A DNA stretch of 64,000 bases from Mycobacterium sp. ENV421 (GCF_002887815.1 NZ_PDHO01000014.1:1-64000), one strand, 5' to 3'. Counted from the first letter of the stretch, positions 40,609-50,227 are shown. The notes: generated from the letters alone by a model not told the origin. Translations and numbers: made by a program.

Positions 40609-42915
40609 GTGACATCTGGGCTCTCTGGAGCAGTCGACACCGTCGACCACGCGTCAACCACCCCCGAGCACCCGCAGCCGTATCGCGAACTCGGCCTCAA
40701 AGACGACGAATATCAGCGGATCCGGGACATCCTCGGCCGCAGGCCCACCGACGCCGAGCTCGCCATGTACTCGGTGATGTGGAGCGAACACTGCTCGTAC
40801 AAGTCCTCCAAGGTGCACCTGCGCTACTTCGGTGAGACCACCACGGAGGCCATGCGGTCCTCGATGCTGGCCGGTATCGGCGAGAACGCCGGCGTGGTGG
40901 ACATCGGCGACGGCTGGGCGGTGACGTTCAAGGTCGAGTCGCACAACCACCCGTCCTACGTCGAGCCCTACCAGGGCGCGGCCACCGGTGTCGGCGGCAT
41001 CGTGCGCGACATCATGGCCATGGGCGCGCGCCCGGTGGCGGTCATGGACCAGCTGCGGTTCGGTGCTGCCGACGCCCCCGACACCCGCCGGGTGCTCGAC
41101 GGCGTGGTCCGCGGCGTCGGCGGCTACGGCAACTCGCTCGGCCTGCCGAACATCGGCGGCGAGACGGTGTTCGACGCCTCCTACGCCGGCAACCCTCTGG
41201 TCAACGCGCTGTGCGTGGGGGTGCTGCGCAAGGAAGATCTGCACCTGGCATTCGCCTCCGGCACCGGCAACAAGATCATCCTGTTCGGTGCGCGCACCGG
41301 CCTCGACGGCATCGGCGGGGTGTCGGTGCTGGCGTCGGACACCTTCTCCGGCGACGAGTCCGGCGCGGGCCGCAAGAAACTGCCGAGCGTCCAGGTCGGT
41401 GACCCGTTCACCGAGAAGGTGCTCATCGAATGCTGCCTGGAGCTGTACGCCGCCGGCCTGGTGGTCGGGATCCAGGACCTCGGCGGGGCCGGATTGTCCT
41501 GTGCGACATCCGAACTCGCATCCGCCGGTGATGGCGGGATGCGCATCGAGCTGGACCGGGTGCCACTGCGGGCCAAGGACATGACCCCGGCCGAGGTGCT
41601 GTCCAGCGAGTCGCAGGAACGCATGTGCGCAGTGGTCACCCCGGAGAACGTCGAGGCGTTCCTGGCGGTGTGCCGCAAATGGGATGTGCTGGCCACCGTC
41701 ATCGGTGAGGTCACCGACGGCGACCGGTTGCAGATCACCTGGCAGGGCGAGACCGTCGTCGACGTGCCGCCGCGGACCGTGGCCCACGAGGGTCCGGTCT
41801 ACGAGCGCCCGGTGCAACGGCCCGACAGTCAGGACGCGCTGATCGCCGACACGTCGGCCACCCTGCCGCGGCCGCAGACCGGTGACGAGCTGCGCGCGAC
41901 TGTGCTTGCGCTGGTTGGCAGTCCGCATCTGTGCAGCCGGGCGTTCATCACCGAACAGTACGACCGCTACGTGCGCGGTAACACCGTGCTGGCCGAGCAC
42001 GCCGACGGCGGGGTGCTGCGCATCGACGAAGCCACCGGCCGCGGCATCGCGCTGTCCACCGATGCGTCGGGACGGTACACACAGCTCGATCCGTACACAG
42101 GCGCACAGCTGGCGCTGGCCGAGGCCTACCGCAATGTCGCCGTCACCGGGGCGACGCCGGTCGCGGTGACCAACTGCCTCAACTTCGGTTCGCCCGAAGA
42201 CCCCGGGGTGATGTGGCAGTTCTCTCAGGCTGTCCGCGGGTTGGCGGATGGCTGTGCGGCCCTCGGCATTCCGGTCACCGGCGGCAATGTCAGCTTCTAC
42301 AACCAGACCGGGGCGACGCCCATCCTGCCCACCCCGGTGGTGGGTGTGCTGGGCGTCCTCGACGACGTGACGCGCCGGTTGCCCACCGGGCTCGGCAACG
42401 AGCCGGGGGAGACCCTGCTGCTGCTCGGCGACACCCGCGACGAGTTCGACGGCTCGATCTGGGCGCAGGTCACCGGTGACCACCTCGGCGGTGTGCCGCC
42501 ACAGGTGGACCTGGAACGGGAGAAGCTGCTCGCCGAGGTGCTGGCGGCCGCGTCCCGCGACGGCCTCGCCTCGGCAGCCCACGACCTCAGTGAAGGCGGG
42601 CTCATCCAGGCGGTCATCGAAGCGGCGTTGGCCGGTGAAACCGGTTGCCGCATCGTGCTTCCCAGCGGTTGTGACTCCGTGGCGGATGCGTTTGTTCTGC
42701 TCTTCTCGGAGTCCGCTGGCCGTGCCCTGGTCGCCGTGCCACGCACCGAGGAGAGCCGCTTCGTGTCGATGTGCGAGGCCCGCGGGCTGCCGGTCACCCG
42801 GATCGGGGTGTCGGACCCCGGCTCGGATTCCGTTGACGTGCAAGGCTTGTTCACCGTGACGCTGGCGGAGCTGCGCGCCACCTCCGAGAAAGTGCTGCCC
42901 GGGCTGTTCGGATGA
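40609..42915 (+). CDS. purL: Phosphoribosylformylglycinamidine synthase subunit PurL
   Basis: The 768-aa ATP-dependent synthase subunit converts FGAR to FGAM with ammonia from PurQ via PurS. It contains MYSVMWSEHCSYKSSK, VESHNHPSYVEPYQGAATGVGGIVRDI, QDLGGAGLSCATSELAS and the second-half CLNFGSPEDPGVMWQF, the small-PurL layout without fused glutaminase. The GTG at 40609 gives a normal N-terminus; the frame extends upstream into the antiporter in antisense-free overlap but without homology. The stop overlaps the next gene by four bases. Confidence 0.97.
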   Translation: MTSGLSGAVDTVDHASTTPEHPQPYRELGLKDDEYQRIRDILGRRPTDAELAMYSVMWSEHCSYKSSKVHLRYFGETTTEAMRSSMLAGIGENAGVVDIGDGWAVTFKVESHNHPSYVEPYQGAATGVGGIVRDIMAMGARPVAVMDQLRFGAADAPDTRRVLDGVVRGVGGYGNSLGLPNIGGETVFDASYAGNPLVNALCVGVLRKEDLHLAFASGTGNKIILFGARTGLDGIGGVSVLASDTFSGDESGAGRKKLPSVQVGDPFTEKVLIECCLELYAAGLVVGIQDLGGAGLSCATSELASAGDGGMRIELDRVPLRAKDMTPAEVLSSESQERMCAVVTPENVEAFLAVCRKWDVLATVIGEVTDGDRLQITWQGETVVDVPPRTVAHEGPVYERPVQRPDSQDALIADTSATLPRPQTGDELRATVLALVGSPHLCSRAFITEQYDRYVRGNTVLAEHADGGVLRIDEATGRGIALSTDASGRYTQLDPYTGAQLALAEAYRNVAVTGATPVAVTNCLNFGSPEDPGVMWQFSQAVRGLADGCAALGIPVTGGNVSFYNQTGATPILPTPVVGVLGVLDDVTRRLPTGLGNEPGETLLLLGDTRDEFDGSIWAQVTGDHLGGVPPQVDLEREKLLAEVLAAASRDGLASAAHDLSEGGLIQAVIEAALAGETGCRIVLPSGCDSVADAFVLLFSESAGRALVAVPRTEESRFVSMCEARGLPVTRIGVSDPGSDSVDVQGLFTVTLAELRATSEKVLPGLFG

Positions 42916-44696
42916 CCAGTGCGGTCGACGACGTCACCGGTGAGGCGCAGTCCCCGCAGGGGGCGCAGCGTCGCCGCGAGTCGCTGATCGAGTGGGCGTG
43001 GAGCCTGGTCCGGCTGGACTTCGTCGGGGTGGCGGTCGGCGCGCTGTTCTTCTGCCTGTCCCTGACTCCGTCGTTGGTGCCGCGCGACTGGGTACTGTCC
43101 GGTGTGATCGGCGGGATCAACGCCGCCATCGGCTACGCCATCGGGGTGCTCGCAGGCAAAGTGGTTCGCCGGCTCTTCCTCAACCACCAGCCGTGGTGGC
43201 CGCCGAGTGCGCGGGTCGCCGTCCGCCTCAAGATCGCGACCGTGGTGCTGTCGATCGGTGCCAGCGTGCTGATGCTGGTGCCGGCCGCCGCGTGGCAGCG
43301 CCAGATCGCGGCCGTCATGGGTATCGACGGTCCGTCCACGCTGATCTACCTGCGTACGCTGGCCGTCGCGCTGGTTGCCGGTGGGCTGTTCGTCAGCGTC
43401 GCGCGGGTGATCAAGGACGCCATCAAGTTCCTCGCGCGGCAGATGATCCGGCGCTGGGACATCAACGACGAGGTCGCGATGTTCATCGGCACCGCGATCG
43501 TCGTGGTGCTGGTCATCACCCTCGTCAACGGTGTGCTCTACCGCGGCTTCATCGCCGGTGCCAGTGCGGTGTTGCAGCCGCAGAACGACACCACCCGCCC
43601 CGGCGTCGAACAACCTATCCAGCCCGAAAGATCAGGCAGCCCAGCATCATTCGCCGCATGGGACACCCTTGGATTCCAGGGCCGCAACTTCGTCGGCACC
43701 GGGCCGGATGCCGCCGAGCTCACCGAGCTCAACGGGCAGCCCGCCAAGGAGCCGATCCGGATCTACGCCGGCCTGGAAACGGCGGACACCACCGAGGGCC
43801 GGGTGGCTGTGCTGCTCTCGGAGTTACAGCGCACCAAGGCTTTTGAGCGCAAGGTTCTGGTCATCATCCCCACCACCGGCACCGGCTGGGTCGACCCGGT
43901 GGCGGCCAGGGCCATCGAGTCGGTGTACAACGGCGACACCGCGCTGGTCGCCATGCAGTACTCGTACCTGCCGAGCTGGATCTCGTTCCTGGCCGACCGC
44001 GACAAGTCGGTCGAGGCGGGCCGGGCGATGATCAACGGCATCCAACGCCGATGGCTGCAATGGCCGGAGGCCACGCGGCCCAAGCTGATGCTCTACGGCG
44101 AGAGCCTGGGGTCGCTGGCCGGACAAGGCGCGTTCGGATACCTGCCCGACGTCGTCGACAAGGGGTTCTCGTCGGTGCTGTGGGTCGGGCCGCCCAACGC
44201 CAGCGCCTTGTGGAAAGCGCTGACCGTGCGGCGCGATCCCGGCTCCCCGGAGTACCAACCGCGCTACGACGGCGGGCGTACTGTGCGGTTCGCGCAGGCG
44301 GCCGGGCCCGAGCAGATCGCCGGGATCGCGGCATCGCCGACGTGGAAGGGCACCCGGGTGCTCTATCTGCAGCACCCGTCCGACCCGGTGGTGTGGTGGT
44401 CACCGCGGCTGCTGTTCACCAGGCCGGACTGGCTGCGGGAGCCGCCGGGCTTCGACCGCAGCCCGGCCATGCAGTGGTACCCGATCGTCACGTTCTGGCA
44501 GGTGAGTGCCGATATGGCGGGCAACGTCACCAGCTCGCAGGCGGCGCCGAACGGGCACGGCCACAACTATGGCGACAGCCCGCTCGACGGCTGGGTCGCG
44601 GTCGCCGCACCTGACGGCTGGACGCATGCCGACACCGACCGTGTCCGGCGCTCCCTCGACAAGCTCATCGCGGCAGGCGGGCCCGAATTCCAATGA
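42912..44696 (+). CDS. Membrane-anchored alpha/beta hydrolase (Abhydrolase_9 family)
   Basis: The 594-aa protein has an N-terminal membrane domain of about four to five helices (LDFVGVAVGALFFCLSLTPSLVPR, VIGGINAAIGYAIGVLAG, ATVVLSIGASVLMLVPAAAW, TLAVALVAGGLFVSV, FIGTAIVVVLVITLVNG). The C-terminal hydrolase has nucleophile elbow LYGESLGSLAGQGAF and the late HGHNYGDSPLDGW, which supplies a histidine. The family is actinobacterial and its substrate is unknown; a lipid or cell-wall ester is an inference. It overlaps purL (ATGA) and the CPBP gene, so the three form one operon. Confidence 0.85.
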   Translation: MTSAVDDVTGEAQSPQGAQRRRESLIEWAWSLVRLDFVGVAVGALFFCLSLTPSLVPRDWVLSGVIGGINAAIGYAIGVLAGKVVRRLFLNHQPWWPPSARVAVRLKIATVVLSIGASVLMLVPAAAWQRQIAAVMGIDGPSTLIYLRTLAVALVAGGLFVSVARVIKDAIKFLARQMIRRWDINDEVAMFIGTAIVVVLVITLVNGVLYRGFIAGASAVLQPQNDTTRPGVEQPIQPERSGSPASFAAWDTLGFQGRNFVGTGPDAAELTELNGQPAKEPIRIYAGLETADTTEGRVAVLLSELQRTKAFERKVLVIIPTTGTGWVDPVAARAIESVYNGDTALVAMQYSYLPSWISFLADRDKSVEAGRAMINGIQRRWLQWPEATRPKLMLYGESLGSLAGQGAFGYLPDVVDKGFSSVLWVGPPNASALWKALTVRRDPGSPEYQPRYDGGRTVRFAQAAGPEQIAGIAASPTWKGTRVLYLQHPSDPVVWWSPRLLFTRPDWLREPPGFDRSPAMQWYPIVTFWQVSADMAGNVTSSQAAPNGHGHNYGDSPLDGWVAVAAPDGWTHADTDRVRRSLDKLIAAGGPEFQ

Positions 44697-45241
44697 TCAC
44701 CAAGGATTCCGGCGCGCCTGCCGTGCGCGCGATCGTCAGCACCGGGTTGGCGGCGGCCGTCGGCGCGCCGCTGGGGTTGCGCCCGCCGCGACTGTGGTCG
44801 GGGCTGAGATCCGGTGCGGTGGTCTTCGGGCTGGTGGTCACGGCTGTCGCGGCATTGACGAGAGTTCCCCGGGTGCGCCAAGGGATGATGGACCGCACGG
44901 TCCCGCCGGATCCCGTCCGCTGGCTGGCACTGGAGATTCCGGTCGCCACGGCCTGGACGGAGGAGATGCTGTTTCGGGGACTGCTCCAGACCGCCGCCGT
45001 ACGGGCGTTCGGGCCGACGTTCGGCCCGCTGGCGCAAGCGGTCGCCTTCGGGCTGTGGCACATCCCCGACGCCCGGCGGGTCGGCGACCCGGTACTGGGC
45101 ACCGTGGTGGTGACGGGCGTGGCCGGATGGGTGTTCGGCTGGCTCGCCAGACGGTCGGGGAGCGTGCTGGCGCCGGTGCTCGCACACACGGCGTTCAACG
45201 AGTCCGCCGCGGTCGCCGCACTGGTGCTGCAGCGGCGCTAG
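44693..45241 (+). CDS. CPBP family intramembrane metalloprotease
   Basis: The 182-aa protein has four hydrophobic stretches. It carries the CPBP (Abi/Rce1-like) motifs WTEEMLFRGLLQTA (EExxxR), AFGLWHI (FxxxH) and PVLAHTAFNESA (HxxxN), the metal-binding signature of membrane proteases that process prenylated or bacteriocin-like substrates. It matches Rv0804 in position. The ATG overlaps the hydrolase stop by four bases, so it is the third gene of the purL operon. The substrate is unknown. Confidence 0.9.
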   Translation: MITKDSGAPAVRAIVSTGLAAAVGAPLGLRPPRLWSGLRSGAVVFGLVVTAVAALTRVPRVRQGMMDRTVPPDPVRWLALEIPVATAWTEEMLFRGLLQTAAVRAFGPTFGPLAQAVAFGLWHIPDARRVGDPVLGTVVVTGVAGWVFGWLARRSGSVLAPVLAHTAFNESAAVAALVLQRR

Positions 45242-45663
45242 TCGCCCGTCGTCGGCACGTCCCGGCTGTCCGGCACCAGGTCGTGCGGCTCGGTCTCGGT
45301 GTCGTCGATGCCGAAGCTGATGATCCGTTTGGGCGTGATCCGGATGATTGCAGTGTCGATGCCGTCGCCGGGGGAGTCGGTCTCGGCCTGCTCGGCGGTG
45401 CCACGGATCTCCAGACACCGCACCCGCCAAGGGCTGCGCGAGGCGATGTCGTCGACCACGAACGCAACGGTGTTGTTGGTGGCCAGGTTGCGGAACTTGC
45501 GGCTCTTGGCCATGTTGTAGCCGACGACGTCGAGGGTGCCGAGTGCGTCGTTGTAGGAGAAGCCGACCGGACTGTTCTGCAGCGTGCCGTCCGGCGCGAT
45601 GGTGGCAAGCCTGCCGAGATCCGCCGACTTCAGGTACTCGATTTCGTGCGGTTTGAACGCCAT
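45238..45663 (-). CDS. PPOX-class F420-dependent oxidoreductase (FDOR-B-like)
   Basis: The 141-aa split-barrel protein starts MAFKPHEIEYLKSADLGRLATIAPDGTLQNSPVGFSYNDALGTLDV and has VVGYNMAKSRKFRNLATNNTVAFVVDD, typical of pyridoxamine-oxidase-like proteins that bind F420 or flavin. In mycobacteria such enzymes often reduce quinones or biliverdin-type compounds with F420H2. The substrate is not determinable. The start at 45663 is preferred to an upstream ATG (45684). It converges with the CPBP gene, overlapping by four bases. Confidence 0.87.
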   Translation of the reverse strand: MAFKPHEIEYLKSADLGRLATIAPDGTLQNSPVGFSYNDALGTLDVVGYNMAKSRKFRNLATNNTVAFVVDDIASRSPWRVRCLEIRGTAEQAETDSPGDGIDTAIIRITPKRIISFGIDDTETEPHDLVPDSRDVPTTGD

Positions 45664-45717
45664 CACGCCACGGTAGGACCTCAACTTCGGTTGACGTCAA
45701 TACCGCATACTCGACTG

Positions 45718-46107
45718 GTGCCCGCTCGCAGCGCCGACCCCGAAGCCACCGTCGCCGCGGTGCGCGCCGTGGCGGACTGGCTGCGTGACGACAGCGCGGC
45801 CGGCCCCGACCGCCAGGCGATCGCCACAGCCGTCCGATTGACCGCCCGTACCCTGGCCACGCTCGCGCCAGGCGCGAGCGTCGAGGTGCGCGTGCCACCT
45901 TTTGTTGCGGTGCAATGCATCTCCGGGCCCCGCCACACCCGTGGCACACCCCCCAATGTGGTGGAGGTCGATCCGCGGACGTGGCTGCGGCTGGCAACGG
46001 GTCTGCTCGACGTCGGCGAGGCGGCCCGACTGGGCGCGTTGCGGCTGTCGGGATCCCGGGCGGGCGAGGTCGCGGCCTGGCTCCCCATCGTGACACTCAC
46101 CGACTGA
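45718..46107 (+). CDS. Sterol carrier family protein (Rv0807-like)
   Basis: The 129-aa protein starts VPARSADPEATVAAVRAVADWLRDD and ends with the SCP-type strand-helix pattern CISGPRHTRGTPPNVVEVDPRTWLRLATGLLDVGEAARLGALRLSGSRA. This is the bacterial sterol-carrier-like family found immediately upstream of purF in mycobacteria (Rv0807). A CATACT hexamer 6 bases before the GTG suggests leaderless transcription. Ligand unknown; the conserved linkage with purF is not explained. Confidence 0.82.
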   Translation: MPARSADPEATVAAVRAVADWLRDDSAAGPDRQAIATAVRLTARTLATLAPGASVEVRVPPFVAVQCISGPRHTRGTPPNVVEVDPRTWLRLATGLLDVGEAARLGALRLSGSRAGEVAAWLPIVTLTD

Positions 46108-46199
46108 GGCCCCGACACTCGGCGTTCAGTTCCGTGTTTGGAGCCGATGCCCGTAAACTGGCTTACGTCACCAACCTGCGCCAGGGAGCAGCCCATATC

Positions 46200-47729
46200 G
46201 TGACCGAACAAGTGGAGAACGACCCTCGGGAAGAGTGCGGCGTCTTCGGCGTATGGGCTCCAGGCGAGGATGTAGCCAAGCTCACTTATTACGGTCTCTA
46301 TGCCCTGCAGCACAGGGGTCAGGAAGCCGCAGGCATCGCCGTAGCCGACGGATCGCAGGTCCTGGTGTTCAAGGATCTGGGTCTGGTCAGCCAGGTGTTC
46401 GACGAGCAGACGCTGGCCGCCATGCCGGGCCACGTCGCCATCGGCCACTGCCGGTATTCCACCACCGGGTCCACGACCTGGGAAAACGCCCAGCCGGTGT
46501 TCCGTAACACCGCGGCGGGCACCGGAATCGCGTTGGGACACAACGGAAACCTGGTCAACACGACCGATCTGGCCGCCCGCGCGCGCGACGCCGGGTTGAT
46601 CAACCCGAACATGCCGGGTGCGGCGACCACCGACTCCGACATCCTCGGCGCCCTGCTGGCCCACGGCGCGGCGGACTCCACGATCGAGCAGGCCGCCCTG
46701 GAACTGCTGCCCAGCGTGCGCGGGGCGTTCTGCCTCACCTTCATGGACGAGAACACGCTCTACGCCGCGCGCGACCCGCACGGCGTGCGCCCGCTGTCGC
46801 TGGGCCGGCTCGACCGCGGCTGGGTGGTGGCCTCCGAAACCGCCGCCCTCGACATCGTCGGCGCCTCGTTCGTCCGCGACATCGAGCCCGGTGAGCTGCT
46901 GGCCATCGACGCCGACGGGGTCCGCTCCACCCGGTTCGCCAACCCGACCCCCAAGGGTTGCGTGTTCGAGTACGTCTACCTCGCCCGCCCCGACAGTGTC
47001 ATCGGCGGCCGGTCCGTGCACGCCACCCGCGTCGACATCGGCCGCCGGCTCGCCGCCGAGCAGCCCGTCGACGCCGACCTGGTCATCGGCGTCCCGGAGT
47101 CAGGCACACCCGCCGCGGTCGGATACGCCCAAGGGTCCGGCATCCCGTTCGGCCAGGGGCTGATGAAGAACGCCTATGTCGGGCGCACGTTCATCCAGCC
47201 ATCGCAGACCATCCGCCAGCTCGGTATCCGGCTCAAGCTCAACCCGCTCAAGGAAGTGATCCGCGGCAAGCGGCTCATCGTCGTCGACGACTCGATCGTC
47301 CGCGGCAACACCCAACGCGCGCTGGTGCGGATGCTGCGGGAGGCGGGCGCGGTCGAGGTGCACGTGCGCATCGCGTCGCCGCCGGTGAAGTGGCCGTGCT
47401 TCTACGGCATCGACTTCGCCACCCCGGCCGAACTGATCGCCAACGCGGTGGACCATCAGGGCGAGATGCTCGAAGCGGTACGCCACGCGATCGGCGCCGA
47501 CACCCTGGGCTACATCTCACAGCAGGGCATGATCGCGGCGACCGAACAGCCCGCGACGCGGCTGTGCTGCGCCTGCTTCGACGGCACCTACCCGATCGAA
47601 CTGCCCGGCGAGACGGCCCTGGGTAAAAACGTCGTCGAGCACATGCTGGCCACCGCCGCCCGCACCGGGCTTCCGATCCAGCCGGTCTCCGTCGACAACG
47701 ACAACGTCTCGGCGCTCAGCAGGCCCTGA
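46200..47729 (+). CDS. purF: Amidophosphoribosyltransferase
   Basis: The 509-aa enzyme starts de novo purine synthesis by converting PRPP and glutamine to phosphoribosylamine. The N-terminal nucleophile is Cys13 in PREECGVFG, exposed after propeptide cleavage. The glutaminase domain has HRGQEAAGIAV and HCRYSTTGSTTWENAQP, the PRTase domain has LIVVDDSIVRGNTQ, and the CCACFDGTYP cysteines suggest a [4Fe-4S] cluster, as in the B. subtilis enzyme. The GTG start is preceded by AGGGAG at good spacing. Purine nucleotides are expected feedback inhibitors. Confidence 0.97.
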   Translation: MTEQVENDPREECGVFGVWAPGEDVAKLTYYGLYALQHRGQEAAGIAVADGSQVLVFKDLGLVSQVFDEQTLAAMPGHVAIGHCRYSTTGSTTWENAQPVFRNTAAGTGIALGHNGNLVNTTDLAARARDAGLINPNMPGAATTDSDILGALLAHGAADSTIEQAALELLPSVRGAFCLTFMDENTLYAARDPHGVRPLSLGRLDRGWVVASETAALDIVGASFVRDIEPGELLAIDADGVRSTRFANPTPKGCVFEYVYLARPDSVIGGRSVHATRVDIGRRLAAEQPVDADLVIGVPESGTPAAVGYAQGSGIPFGQGLMKNAYVGRTFIQPSQTIRQLGIRLKLNPLKEVIRGKRLIVVDDSIVRGNTQRALVRMLREAGAVEVHVRIASPPVKWPCFYGIDFATPAELIANAVDHQGEMLEAVRHAIGADTLGYISQQGMIAATEQPATRLCCACFDGTYPIELPGETALGKNVVEHMLATAARTGLPIQPVSVDNDNVSALSRP

Positions 47730-47732
47730 CGC

Positions 47733-49055
47733 TCACCCGGCGGCCTCGCTGACCTTGCGCAGCTGCGCGCGGAGCGTCGCCGAGTGCAGCGGACGTCCGG
47801 CGAGCCAGTAGACCCGGCCCAGCAGCCCGCGCGGATAGAAGATCGCCCGCTGCTCGTATCTGCTGCCGCCTTGTTCGGGTGAAACCCGCATCTCCAGCCA
47901 CCGAACGCCTGGGCTGCGATCGTCGGCCCGTAGCCGCAGCATCGCACCCTCGTCGCGGCCCTCGACATGCCAGCGCTCCGGAACGCTGTGTTCGACCGCT
48001 TCCCACAGCCGCTCCGGGCTGACCTTCGTGCGCCACGACCGGGCGTCGGTGTAGACGATGGCGCCGGCCCAATCCGGGTCGCTGGGCAGCGGTGCGGCGG
48101 TGCCGGTGTCCCACGTGGTCTCCACCTCGCCGCGGGCGATCCGGGCCAGGGCGAGGGAAACCGCCCGCCGGTAGGGGGTGAGGCCGGCGGCGGGCCGGTC
48201 GATGATGGTGTCGATGTCGTGGTTGGCCATGACGGCGTCGCAGTGCAGGGATTCGACCAGCGGACGGGCCAGACCGGACGGGATGGGCGTCACGAACCCC
48301 ACCCACAGTGCGGCGATCCGTGGGGTCAGCACCGGCAGCACGATCATGTGCCGTCGACTCAGTCCCGCCACCTCGGCATAGATCTGCATCATGTCGCCGT
48401 ACTCCAGGACGTCCGGCCCGCCGATGTCCCAGGCCCGCGACTTCGGCACGTCGGCGGTGGCGGCAGCAGCCAGGTAGTGCAGAACGTCGCGGATCGCGAT
48501 CGGCTGAATCTTGTTGTGCACCCACTTCGGCGTCGTCATCACCGGCAGCCGGTCGGTGAGGTGACGGATCATCTCGAACGACGCCGACCCCGAGCCCACC
48601 ACCACCCCGGCCTGCAGCACCACGGTCTCGATGCCCGACGCGATGAGGATCTCACCGACCGTGGTGCGCGACGCCAGATGCGTGGACAACTCGGCGCCCT
48701 CCGGGTGCAGGCCGCTGAGATAGACGATGCGCTTCACGCCCGCGCTGCGGGCGGCGGTGACGACGTTCTGGGCCGCCCGCCGCTCGTCGGCGGCGAAATC
48801 CGCCGACGTGCCCATGGAGTGCACCAGGTAGTAGACGACGTCGACGTCGGTGAACGCCTCGGTGAGTGAGTCGGCGTCGGTGAGGTCACCGCGGGCGATC
48901 TCGATCTGGTCGCGCCACGGCACGTTCGCGAGCTTGTCCGGATTTCGTGCCAGCGCGCGCACCGCGAAGCCGTCCTCCAGCAGTCGCGGCACCAGACGGC
49001 CGCCGACGTAACCGGTGGCACCGGTCACCAGGCATCGGATCTGCTTCGCCGACAT
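47733..49055 (-). CDS. NAD(P)-binding SDR-like protein with C-terminal DUF2867 domain
   Basis: The 440-aa protein has an atypical extended-SDR/NmrA-type N-terminal domain (IRCLVTGATGYVGGRLVPRLLEDGFAVRALARNPDK, VVYYLVHSMGT, IVYLSGLHPEG). It is joined at about residue 300 to a DUF2867 (polyketide-cyclase-like) domain with WRTKVSPERLWEAVEH and YEQRAIFYPRGLLGRVYWLAGRPLH. The start at 49055 is preceded by a strong GGAGG. It might reduce a quinone-like or lipid substrate; nothing specific can be stated. It converges with purF. Confidence 0.88.
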   Translation of the reverse strand: MSAKQIRCLVTGATGYVGGRLVPRLLEDGFAVRALARNPDKLANVPWRDQIEIARGDLTDADSLTEAFTDVDVVYYLVHSMGTSADFAADERRAAQNVVTAARSAGVKRIVYLSGLHPEGAELSTHLASRTTVGEILIASGIETVVLQAGVVVGSGSASFEMIRHLTDRLPVMTTPKWVHNKIQPIAIRDVLHYLAAAATADVPKSRAWDIGGPDVLEYGDMMQIYAEVAGLSRRHMIVLPVLTPRIAALWVGFVTPIPSGLARPLVESLHCDAVMANHDIDTIIDRPAAGLTPYRRAVSLALARIARGEVETTWDTGTAAPLPSDPDWAGAIVYTDARSWRTKVSPERLWEAVEHSVPERWHVEGRDEGAMLRLRADDRSPGVRWLEMRVSPEQGGSRYEQRAIFYPRGLLGRVYWLAGRPLHSATLRAQLRKVSEAAG

Positions 49056-49111
49056 GGATCCTCCGTTCGTCGCCTCCGTAATTCGGAGCCGAGGACCGGT
49101 TGGATTGCCAC

Positions 49112-49546
49112 TTATTCGAACGGGCAACCCGGATTCGGTGCATCGACTGCCAGCTGGCTGCCCGCGGGCTTGATGTAGAGCACCCACATGACCACGGGGA
49201 CCGGGCCCTCATTGCGGCCCTCGTGGATGTACCCGGTGCCGCTGCCCTCGCTGATCGAGTCGCCCGCGTTGTACACACCGTCGACCGAGCAGTCGCCCTT
49301 GTAGTGGGTCAACGTGCCCTGCTTGATCACCCCGAACACCTGGCCGGGGTGGTAGTGCCAGCCGGTGGTTCCGCCGGGGGCGATGGTCAGCTCCCGGGTG
49401 ACGAAGTCCCTGCCGTTGAGAGTGGACTGCACCAGGGTCTCGGCCTCGATGCCCGAGTTGGGCGTGGCCACAGCCGGCGCGGCGAACAACACCGCACTGG
49501 CCATCGCGACGGTCAACGCCACAGGGAAACACCGCACTGGTTTCAT
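49112..49546 (-). CDS. Secreted cupin-domain protein
   Basis: The 144-aa protein has a Sec signal peptide (KPVRCFPVALTVAMASAVLFAAPAVA) and a single cupin domain: TIAPGGTTGWHYHPGQVFGVIKQG (two metal-binding His), then GDSISEGSGTGYIHEGRNEG with a further His. It is probably a metal-binding extracytoplasmic protein; enzymatic activity is uncertain. The ATG at 49546 is preferred to 49564 because the signal peptide then starts with a normal basic n-region. It is divergent from the DUF2461 gene. Confidence 0.85.
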   Translation of the reverse strand: MKPVRCFPVALTVAMASAVLFAAPAVATPNSGIEAETLVQSTLNGRDFVTRELTIAPGGTTGWHYHPGQVFGVIKQGTLTHYKGDCSVDGVYNAGDSISEGSGTGYIHEGRNEGPVPVVMWVLYIKPAGSQLAVDAPNPGCPFE

Positions 49547-49575
49547 CGGGCACCAGAGTGTCACACAATGTCGGA

Positions 49576-50193
49576 ATGGCGTTTCGGGGCTGGCCGATCG
49601 AGGCCGTGGAGTTCTACGAGGGCCTGGAGGCCGACAACTCCAAGGTCTACTGGACCCGGCATCGCAGCGTCTACGACCGTCAGGTGAAGGCGCCGATGGA
49701 GGAACTGCTCGCCGAGCTGGCCGGTGAGTTCGGCGAGGGCACGCTGTTCCGGCCGCACCGCGACGTGCGGTTCAGCGCCGACAAATCCCCGTACAAGACC
49801 AACTGCGCGGCCAGGCTCGGCTCCGGCTACGTGTCCTTCTCGGCTGACGGTCTGTCGGTGGGCAGCGGTCTGTACATGCCCGATGCCGCGGCGCTGGCCC
49901 GGTACCGGGCGGCCGTCGACGCCGAGAAGTCTGGCGCCGCGCTGGCCGGGATCGTCGACACGCTGCACAAGGGCGGCTACGACACGATGGCCCACGATGT
50001 TCTCAAGACCGCGCCGAGGGGCTACCCGAAGGATCATCCGCGCATCGAGCTGCTGCGCCACAAGGGCATCGCGATGATGAAGACCTGGCAGGTCGGCGCC
50101 TGGCTGGGCACGGCGAAGGCCAAGGGTCGGGTGGTCACCACCCTGCGGGCCGGGGCGCCGCTGCGTGACTGGCTGGCCCGGCACGTCGGCTGA
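49576..50193 (+). CDS. DUF2461 (TIGR02453) family protein
   Basis: The 205-aa protein matches the widely conserved, uncharacterised DUF2461 family: FRGWPIEAVEFYEGLEADNSKVYWTRHRSVYD at the start and FRPHRDVRFSADKSPYKTN, a strongly conserved motif, then GLYMPDAAALARYR and GYPKDHPRIELLRHKGI. The ATG at 49576 gives the typical N-terminus; an in-frame GTG lies at 49558. No function is known. The purM gene starts 48 bases downstream with its own hexamer. Confidence 0.87.
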   Translation: MAFRGWPIEAVEFYEGLEADNSKVYWTRHRSVYDRQVKAPMEELLAELAGEFGEGTLFRPHRDVRFSADKSPYKTNCAARLGSGYVSFSADGLSVGSGLYMPDAAALARYRAAVDAEKSGAALAGIVDTLHKGGYDTMAHDVLKTAPRGYPKDHPRIELLRHKGIAMMKTWQVGAWLGTAKAKGRVVTTLRAGAPLRDWLARHVG

Positions 50194-50227
50194 CGACTGG
50201 CCCGTTCCGGCGGCGGACGTCGACCGG

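Noticed and set aside
46108..46199. Strong promoter and purine riboswitch before purF
   Set aside because: A TAAACT at 46154-46159 could be a -10 element, but no matching -35 and no riboswitch-like fold were found; the evidence is too thin to call.
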